A program made the position numbers and the translations under genes. 64,000 bases of DNA, from contig NZ_JADYVD010000027.1 of the NCBI RefSeq assembly GCF_020193575.1, positions 1 through 64,000 on the forward strand, written 5' to 3'. Of this stretch, positions 58,565-64,000 are shown one piece after another; positions within the stretch are counted from its first letter, which is position 1; each line of letters opens with the position of its first letter. The DNA comes from Ensifer sp. IC4062 (GTDB lineage Bacteria > Pseudomonadota > Alphaproteobacteria > Rhizobiales > Rhizobiaceae). Under the pieces are notes generated by a model that was not told the DNA's origin, made no database searches, and saw only the letters and a list, made by a program, of their open reading frames with translations.

Positions 58565-59338
58565 CTACAGCACCTCGGCCGGCAGCACCGGCCGGTTGCG
58601 CGTGCTCGGCACGCCATGCGGCGCCAGCACCGGAACGAAGACCCGGCGCGACGCGCGGACAGCGACCGGCAGGCCCTGATAGAGCCGCTTTTGCGCCTCG
58701 ACGATGATCACCCCGGAAAACACCGGCCACAGCGACCGGCCGAACCGCTCCAGACTGCGCCGCAGACGGAGGACGACCTTGCGCTTCGATGGCGGAAAGA
58801 ACAGCGCCTCGGAAGTGGCGCCGGGCGTGAAATTCGTCTCGCGCAGAAGCGCCGTCAGCTGACTCCGCGAATAGGGGCGTCCCGAGCCGAACGGGGTGTG
58901 CTCCATCCGCGCCCAGACGCCGCGGCGGTTCGGCACGACGATAACCAGCCGGCCGCCGGGAGCGAGAACGCGCCAGATCTCCTTCATCGTTTCGCGCGGG
59001 CTTTCGGCGAATTCCAGGGAATGAACCATCAGCACGCGGTCGATCGAAGCGTCAGGCAATGGCAGTTCCTCGTCGAAGACGAGCGCCGTCGAGGACAACT
59101 CCGCGACGGGCCAGTTCACCGCGCCCTGCCCGGCCGGCATGAAGGCGAAGGTCCGCTCAGTATCGGCGCGGAACCGTTCGAGATATGGCACGGCATAGCC
59201 GAGACCGACCAGCCGCTCCTCAGGCAAACGCGCCCAGACCGAAGAAAGCGCCATGCTGACGGAATGCTCCGCCATGCGGCCCAGCTCGGAGTGATAAAAT
59301 TGGCGAAGATCGACGATATCCGTGTGCATGGCCAACAT
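58565..59338 (-). CDS. SAM methyltransferase-like protein next to gloB
   Basis: 257 residues, Methyltransf_11-like. Late motifs are clear ([36 protein letters not shown]), but the canonical GxGxG motif I is not visible; it is replaced by [11 protein letters not shown], so SAM binding is doubtful. Divergently paired with gloB, as commonly seen in rhizobia. Precedes hisC-tyrC on the same strand. Confidence 0.85.
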   Translation of the reverse strand: MLAMHTDIVDLRQFYHSELGRMAEHSVSMALSSVWARLPEERLVGLGYAVPYLERFRADTERTFAFMPAGQGAVNWPVAELSSTALVFDEELPLPDASIDRVLMVHSLEFAESPRETMKEIWRVLAPGGRLVIVVPNRRGVWARMEHTPFGSGRPYSRSQLTALLRETNFTPGATSEALFFPPSKRKVVLRLRRSLERFGRSLWPVFSGVIIVEAQKRLYQGLPVAVRASRRVFVPVLAPHGVPSTRNRPVLPAEVL

Positions 59339-59448
59339 GTTAGCTTTGGAGCGGTAGACTTCAAGGCGAGCCTCGCTACATTCGACTGCAGCGGGGTGGA
59401 CGCAGTTTCGCCAGCGTCCCGCGTCACGCCCGATCGGAGGACCTCATC

Positions 59449-60219
59449 ATGGCCGCGCTCGAACTCGACCTCTTCCTCTGCCGCACCGATAATTTTGGTG
59501 TGCTTCTCCATGATCCGGCAAGCGGTGCAACGGCATCGATCGATGCTCCGGAAGAACGACCGATTCTCGATACCCTGGAGCGACGGAGCTGGCGCCTAAC
59601 GCATATCCTGACGACCCACCACCACGGCGACCACGTAGCGGCGAATGTCAGCCTCAAGGAACGCTTCGGCGTTACGATTATCGGGCCAAAAGGCGAGGCA
59701 TCGCAGATTCCCGGCATCGACAGAAGCGTCGGCCAAGGAGACCGTTTCGATTTTGCCGGACATCCGGTCGAAGTCATCGAAACGCCGGGGCATACCGCGG
59801 GCCACATCTGCTTCCATTTCCCGGAGGATAAGCTGCTGTTTGCAGCGGACACGCTGTTTGCGCTCGGCTGCGGCCGGTTGTTCGAAGGAACGGCCGAGAC
59901 GATGTGGCAATCGCTCAACCGGCTGATGGCGCTCCCGGACGACACCGCCGTTTATTTCGGCCACGAGTACACGCTCAGCAATGCGCATTTCGCCGTGACG
60001 ATCGATCCGGAAAACGCAGCGCTCAAGGCGCGTGCCGCCGAAATCGAGGAGACGCGTTCGGACGGCGGGTTCACGGCGCCGACGACGATCGGCCTCGAAA
60101 AGCGGACAAACCCGTTCCTCCGCGCAGGCGACCGGAGGATCCGCGAGCATCTCGGTATGGAGAGAGCGAGCGACGCGGAGGTGTTTGCAGAGATCCGCAA
60201 GCGCAAGGATAATTTCTGA
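59449..60219 (+). CDS. gloB: hydroxyacylglutathione hydrolase (glyoxalase II)
   Basis: 256 residues, metallo-beta-lactamase fold. Metal-binding THHHGDH near 59-65, [10 protein letters not shown] near 113, FAADTLF with the bridging Asp, and FGHEYT (His) near 172. It hydrolyses S-lactoylglutathione in methylglyoxal detoxification. Ends with a 1-base overlap with the cupin gene start (TGATG). Confidence 0.96.
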   Translation: MAALELDLFLCRTDNFGVLLHDPASGATASIDAPEERPILDTLERRSWRLTHILTTHHHGDHVAANVSLKERFGVTIIGPKGEASQIPGIDRSVGQGDRFDFAGHPVEVIETPGHTAGHICFHFPEDKLLFAADTLFALGCGRLFEGTAETMWQSLNRLMALPDDTAVYFGHEYTLSNAHFAVTIDPENAALKARAAEIEETRSDGGFTAPTTIGLEKRTNPFLRAGDRRIREHLGMERASDAEVFAEIRKRKDNF

Positions 60220-60662
60220 TGGACGTCTCACGGCAACTCACGCCGGCCGCAATCGTGGACGCACTTGGATTGGCGAGGCATCCGGAGGGCGGCTGGTACG
60301 TGGAGACCTTCCGCGATGACAGTGGCGCGCCACGCAGCCACTCGACGGCGATCTACTATCTGCTCGAAAGGGGCGAGCGCTCGCACTGGCATCGCGTGCG
60401 CGACGCGGCCGAGATTTGGCACTACTACGCAGGCGCCCCTCTCGAGCTCAGCATCGCCGAGCCCGGCAAGCCGGTCTCGCGCTTTCGGCTCGGTCCGGAT
60501 CTGCTTGATGGCCAAAGGCCGCAACACGTTGTTCCCGCCAACTGGTGGCAATCGGCCGCCTCACTCGGAGACTGGACGCTCGTCGGCTGCACCGTGGCGC
60601 CTGGATTCGACTTTTCCGCATTCGAGATGGCGGCACCCGACTGGCGGCCGCCGGAGAACTGA
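60219..60662 (+). CDS. cupin-like DUF985 protein
   Basis: 147 residues. DUF985 fold: HPEGGWYVETFRD near 21-33, STAIYYLLERGERSHWHRV near 42-60, AEIWHYYAGAPLEL, VVPANWWQSA, and VGCTVAPGFDFSAFEMA. Metal-binding His residues in SHWHR. Start overlaps the gloB stop by one base, so they are translated together; function unknown. Confidence 0.93.
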   Translation: MDVSRQLTPAAIVDALGLARHPEGGWYVETFRDDSGAPRSHSTAIYYLLERGERSHWHRVRDAAEIWHYYAGAPLELSIAEPGKPVSRFRLGPDLLDGQRPQHVVPANWWQSAASLGDWTLVGCTVAPGFDFSAFEMAAPDWRPPEN

Positions 60663-60665
60663 CGC

Positions 60666-61556
60666 CTACTCCGCCGGCTGCAGTGCAGCGCTCCTCCTGC
60701 GGAAGATCATGTCCCTCGCCGCCAGCACAGCACCGCCGGTCACGAGCAGGCAGGCGGCAGCAATACGCCAAGAGGGGTCTGCAAAGCCGAACAGGATCAG
60801 GATGAGCGTCGAGAAGACCGGTGCGGCGTAACTTGCCACGCCGAGAAGCTGGATGTCTCCGTTCTTCACGCCGAAGTCCCAGGCATAGAAAGCCGCGCCG
60901 ACCGGCAAGAGGCCCAACCCGGCGACCGCCAGCCACTCGAAAGCCGTCTGCGGCCAGACCGTCGTTTCGAGGCCGAGATGGCAGAGGAAGGAAAGGATGG
61001 ACGTTGCAAGGCAGAAACCGGTGACGACATCGGTCGAAACCGCGTCGAAGCGGCGCGTCAGCAGGGAATATCCCGACCACGTGAATGCGCAGAGGAATGC
61101 CGCGCCATACCCGAGCGTGTAGGCCTCGTCGAAGGCGATGCCGTTGCGAGCGACGATCAGGGTCGTGCCGCCAAGTCCCGCGAGTGCGCCGGCGATGTGA
61201 TACCAGCGAAGCTTCTCGCCCGGCAGCAGCGCCGAGCCGACGACGATCAGCAGCGGCCACAGATAGGCGATCAAGCCCGCTTCGACGGCCGGGGCATTGC
61301 GAAGCGCGGTGAAATAGAGAAAGTGATAACCGAAAAGCCCGGCAATACCGGTGATCCAGACCTTGGCGGGCTGCTTCAGGAGCGCGAAGCGCTCCGGCTT
61401 CAGCGTAAGCACGACGATGCCCGGCATGCTGCCGATGAGGAAGCAGATCGCCGACAGCTGGAATGGCGGAATTTTGCCCGATGCCGCGGTAAAGAGCGCC
61501 AGCAGCGACCACATCAGGATCGCGGAAAAACCAATCAGCGTTGCCTTGAACTTCAT
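60666..61556 (-). CDS. EamA/DMT family transporter
   Basis: 296 residues with ten membrane segments in two EamA repeats (start ILMWSLLALFTAASGKIPPFQ; repeat 2 LLTRRFDAVSTDVVTGFCLATSIL). Metabolite or drug exporter; substrate unknown. Converges on the cupin gene with a 3-base gap. Confidence 0.93.
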   Translation of the reverse strand: MKFKATLIGFSAILMWSLLALFTAASGKIPPFQLSAICFLIGSMPGIVVLTLKPERFALLKQPAKVWITGIAGLFGYHFLYFTALRNAPAVEAGLIAYLWPLLIVVGSALLPGEKLRWYHIAGALAGLGGTTLIVARNGIAFDEAYTLGYGAAFLCAFTWSGYSLLTRRFDAVSTDVVTGFCLATSILSFLCHLGLETTVWPQTAFEWLAVAGLGLLPVGAAFYAWDFGVKNGDIQLLGVASYAAPVFSTLILILFGFADPSWRIAAACLLVTGGAVLAARDMIFRRRSAALQPAE

Positions 61557-61659
61557 TCCTGCCTCACGCCCGGCTCACCTTCGTGAAAGCCGCGTCAAAT
61601 CAATGATCCTTAATAATTAATGCCCGTTCGCGACGGGCGAAAGAGAAAATTGGGATCGA

Positions 61660-62436
61660 TCACCCGCCGAACCGCGTCGCCGAAACGGTCACAGGGCCAA
61701 GCTTCGTCGGAATGCGGACATAGACCGGGGCATAGACGTCGACGGTTGGCGCTCTTGCGAACCAGACCTCCATGGTCTCCAGCCGACGCAGATATTCGAC
61801 ATCCTCGCGACCCTTCCTGTACCCCGCTTTCGGTACGAAGCGGACACCGCAGACAATGACGTCGCCCTCGAATCCTCTGGTCTTGAAGCTTCGGGTCCCC
61901 TTGGGCGAGAGCTTGATGTCAAGCCGCGATTCGCCATCGAAGATCGGCAGAGTGTTGGGGCAGACCCTGCTCTTCCCCGGAATGATCAGCCCGGAGAGCG
62001 GGTCCAGCACGTTGCGCATGTCACGGCTCGTGACCGGCACCCAGTTCTTGGGCAGGGGGTTGCGTTTCGGGGTCATGCTCGCGCGCACGACATTACCGTT
62101 GCGGAATGTCACGCTGATTGCGCGTGACTTTCTGCCACTACGATAGGACATGGAATATTGCGAGGCGCGCAGATGATCATTCGCGATCACTCCGGACACG
62201 CGTGTCTGGCCGGACGTGCGGCTGATGATGTCCACGAGTCCTGCGGAGTTCAGCGTGCCGGAAATCGTATAGCGATTCTTTACAAGTTCGGTGTGGAAAG
62301 TGGCGCGTGCCAAAGGCAAGCCGGCAAGCGCAATACTGTAATCCGTCTGATGCTTGACATCCGCAGCCAAGGATGTTGTGGAAAACATCATGGCAGCCAG
62401 CAATGCTGATGCCCGAAAGCCATTGCGCCTTTTCAT
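61660..62436 (-). CDS. DUF3108 periplasmic protein
   Basis: 258 residues. Signal peptide near 1-24 (ALLAAMMFSTTSLAADV). DUF3108 core: YSIALAGLPLARATFHTELV, YSMSYRSGRKSRAISVTFRNG, ETMEVWFARAPTV-type end. Exported; function unknown. Confidence 0.92.
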   Translation of the reverse strand: MKRRNGFRASALLAAMMFSTTSLAADVKHQTDYSIALAGLPLARATFHTELVKNRYTISGTLNSAGLVDIISRTSGQTRVSGVIANDHLRASQYSMSYRSGRKSRAISVTFRNGNVVRASMTPKRNPLPKNWVPVTSRDMRNVLDPLSGLIIPGKSRVCPNTLPIFDGESRLDIKLSPKGTRSFKTRGFEGDVIVCGVRFVPKAGYRKGREDVEYLRRLETMEVWFARAPTVDVYAPVYVRIPTKLGPVTVSATRFGG

Positions 62437-62803
62437 GCCCGAAAGCCCTGTCGTTCCTTAGCCGTTGCAATCCTCTTGGATGCAAGCGGTTTGCGGCTTT
62501 TTTTGTGCCAATTGCTCAAATCCCGGCCGCCGCAAAAGAGAACGAGCGGCACCTTTTCATTGCATGGCGTTTGAAGAGAAATAGCGCAGCGAACAACCGC
62601 TTGGAATGGGTGGCAGCAGAGATTATTGTAGCGGCGGCAGCGATCGCGTTGCGGTTTTTCGAGAATGCGCAGGGTTTGGCTTGACTGGCAGGCCTTCTGT
62701 GACTATAGAACCGCGACTTTCCAATAATGGCCAACAGGAACGCGGCCTGGGCTCTGGGCCCGCTACCGCATTGTCCGGCGGCGATAAAGAGAATAGGTGT
62801 ACC
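62437..62803. other. intergenic region upstream of rpmB
   Basis: About 370 bases between divergent DUF3108 and rpmB genes. It contains the rpmB promoter (62681-62709) and an untranslated leader. No gene seen. Confidence 0.6.
62681..62709 (+). promoter_or_regulatory. strong sigma-70 promoter of rpmB
   Basis: TTGACT, 17-base spacer, TATAGA; about 95 bases before the rpmB ATG. Near-consensus, as expected for a ribosomal protein gene. Confidence 0.8.
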
Positions 62804-63094
62804 ATGTCCCGTAGTTGCGAATTGACCGGCAAGGGCGTCCAGTCGGGCCACAATGTCAGCCACGCCAACAACAAGACCAAGCGCAAGTTCCTCCCGAACC
62901 TGTGCAACGTCACGCTGATTTCCGACGCTCTCGGCCAGCGTTTCCGCCTGCGCGTTTCCGCAGCCGCTCTCCGCTCGGTCGAACACCGCGGTGGCCTCGA
63001 CGCGTTCCTGCTGAAGGCCGACGAGAACGAGCTGAGCATGCGCGCTCGCCTGCTGCGCCGCCAGATCGTCAAGAAGACCGCTGAAGCAGCCTGA
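62804..63094 (+). CDS. rpmB: 50S ribosomal protein L28
   Basis: 96 residues. Starts [33 protein letters not shown] in parts, the classical L28 signature, with a basic C-terminus ending in [15 protein letters not shown] at 62804; the ORF start at 62606 is inside the promoter region and rejected. Preceded by a strong promoter and followed by a terminator. Confidence 0.98.
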   Translation: MSRSCELTGKGVQSGHNVSHANNKTKRKFLPNLCNVTLISDALGQRFRLRVSAAALRSVEHRGGLDAFLLKADENELSMRARLLRRQIVKKTAEAA

Positions 63095-63122
63095 TCGGCG
63101 CCAGCTCTTCCGACAAGACTTG

Positions 63123-63155
63123 AAGGCTTGCGGGCTTCGTCCGGCAAGCCTTTTT
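63123..63155 (+). terminator. rho-independent terminator of rpmB
   Basis: AAGGCTTGC...GCAAGCCTT followed by TTT, about 30 bases after the rpmB stop. Confidence 0.88.
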
Positions 63156-63209
63156 CTCGTGTCGTGACCTATTCATCCGCCGGCAGGCGACCGGTCTCGG
63201 TTTCTCCAA

Positions 63210-63226
63210 CTGGTGGCATCACCCAG
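63210..63226 (+). promoter_or_regulatory. hairpin overlapping the SD of the VUT gene
   Basis: CTGGTG-GCAT-CACCCAG (one bulged C) ends on the first two bases of the SD AGGA (63225-63228), 8 bases before the ATG. An A-run (GGATAAAAAA) follows. Possible translational switch. Confidence 0.4.
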
Positions 63227-63235
63227 GATAAAAAA

Positions 63236-63874
63236 ATGCTGATCAACCGCACGTTCTTTATCTATGTCGCGTTCATGACTCTCGTGGTTGTGGCGTCGAA
63301 TTTCCTCGTTCAATACCCGCTTCCGGGCTCCATTGCCGGCATGAACCTCGGTGATCTGTGGACCTGGGGCGCTTTCAGCTATCCCTTCGCCTTTCTCGTT
63401 ACGGATCTGACCAACCGCCATTTCGGTCCGCGCATCGCGCGCCGTGTTGTCGTCGCTGGTTTTATCGTCGGCGTCACTGTCTCGATGTACCTCGCAACGC
63501 CGCGTATCGCGATCGCCTCCGGCGCGGCGTTCCTCTTCGGCCAGCTCCTCGACATTTCAGTCTTCAACCGGCTGCGTCGGCAGACCTGGTGGCAAGCACC
63601 GCTCGCCGGCTCTCTCATCGGTTCGGCATTGGACACCGCGATGTTCTTCTCCTTCGCCTTCGCCCCGTTCTTCGTGTTCTTCGGACCGAACGACAGTTTT
63701 GCGCTCGAGAGTGCTCCCCTGCTCGGCGTGCTCGCAGCAGGAGCGCCGCGCTGGATTTCGTGGGCGCTCGGCGATCTTCTAGTGAAGATCCTTTGCGGCA
63801 TCGTACTGCTCTTGCCCTATGGAGCGCTGATGAGCGTCATCAAGCCGATGCCTGCAGCCAAAGCCGTCGCCTAA
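63236..63874 (+). CDS. VUT family queuosine-precursor-type transporter (YhhQ-like)
   Basis: 212 residues with about six membrane segments. VUT signature: FAFLVTDLTNRHFGPRIARRVV near 50-70 and GAAFLFGQLLDISVFNRLR near 100-120, then WWQAPLAGSLIGSALDTAMFFSFAF in parts. E. coli YhhQ imports preQ0/preQ1; the assignment by family is strong, substrate by analogy. ATG 63236, AGGA SD. gluQ (queuosine-tRNA modification) is elsewhere in the window. Confidence 0.92.
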   Translation: MLINRTFFIYVAFMTLVVVASNFLVQYPLPGSIAGMNLGDLWTWGAFSYPFAFLVTDLTNRHFGPRIARRVVVAGFIVGVTVSMYLATPRIAIASGAAFLFGQLLDISVFNRLRRQTWWQAPLAGSLIGSALDTAMFFSFAFAPFFVFFGPNDSFALESAPLLGVLAAGAPRWISWALGDLLVKILCGIVLLLPYGALMSVIKPMPAAKAVA

Positions 63875-63901
63875 CGGCCAGCAAAAAACGGAATGACTTT
63901 G

Positions 63902-63926
63902 ACGGGGTCGCGATGCGGCCCCGTTT
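63902..63926 (+). terminator. hairpin terminator after the VUT gene
   Basis: ACGGGG...CCCCGT with a short TTT, between convergent genes; weak T-run. Confidence 0.65.
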
Positions 63927-63963
63927 GCGACTTCCCGCGCTCCCGACGAAGAGCTGAGTTAAC

Positions 63964-64000
63964 TCAATCCGAGGCCAGCCGGAATTCGAGCATCAGGTTG
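63964..64000 (-). CDS. partial 3' end of a gene leaving the window
   Basis: Open minus-strand frame reads NLMLEFRLASD and a TGA stop, entering from the right edge, placed as expected for a convergent neighbour past the terminator. Too short to identify. Confidence 0.4.
   Translation of the reverse strand, partial: NLMLEFRLASD

Overview
The window reads as chromosomal DNA of a Sinorhizobium/Ensifer-type alphaproteobacterium. Evidence is the gene set (PTS-Ntr EI PtsP, DUF4167, DUF1178, DUF4175, DUF2125, CpdR-like regulator, twin-TM HIG1 protein), the high GC, TTG starts with good Shine-Dalgarno (SD) sites, and many copies of a roughly 100-bp double-palindrome intergenic repeat of the rhizobial RIME1 type. 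Nearly everything is housekeeping. I see no phage, IS element, CRISPR array, rRNA operon or origin. One tRNA (Leu, CAA anticodon) is present.

Layout. 0.4-12.3 kb: an M23/LytM cell-wall protein (RgsM-like) converges on clpB; on the minus strand follow DUF4167, prmC-prfA (release factor and its methyltransferase), ptsP and lysC. 12.3-15.7 kb: a probable accessory insert between lysC and ubiG, holding an ABC-F ATPase behind an attenuator-like leader, a small SAM methyltransferase and a RibD/DHFR-like reductase with a strong palindrome between the last two. 15.9-24.7 kb: ubiG, DUF1178, nitrilase-family amidase, glutaredoxin, comF, an NDUFAF5-like methyltransferase, an orphan Flp pilin bracketed by two repeats, mutT, a GNAT, argJ and a parvulin PPIase. 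24.9-32.1 kb: secA, a two-gene flippase/acyltransferase operon and an acyl-CoA synthetase. 32.2-39.0 kb: tRNA-Leu, DsbB, HNH nuclease, AlkA-type glycosylase, GluQ-RS, BrkB, SDR, HIG1 protein, PduO-type cobalamin adenosyltransferase and rhomboid.

39.2-45.9 kb: etfBA and 3-hydroxybutyryl-CoA dehydrogenase (beta-oxidation/PHB electron flow), then tlpA divergent from argH, lptM and lysA. 46.1-56.4 kb: DUF4175 protein, CpdR-like regulator with a possible coupled small ORF, hpt, a DUF3426-like protein, then ftsE-ftsX behind a consensus CtrA box, YdcF, PlsC, ChaC and DUF2125 (mostly envelope and division). 56.4-64 kb: hisC-tyrC, a methyltransferase divergent from gloB-cupin, EamA transporter, DUF3108, rpmB and a queuosine-precursor-type (VUT) transporter.

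The most interesting non-gene signals are the leader of the ABC-F gene, the palindrome centred on a TATAAT, repeat-encoded C-termini of two unrelated proteins, the CtrA box before ftsE, the SD-overlapping hairpin before the VUT gene, and the repeat-bracketed pilin. All functional assignments are from reading motifs; no database search was run.
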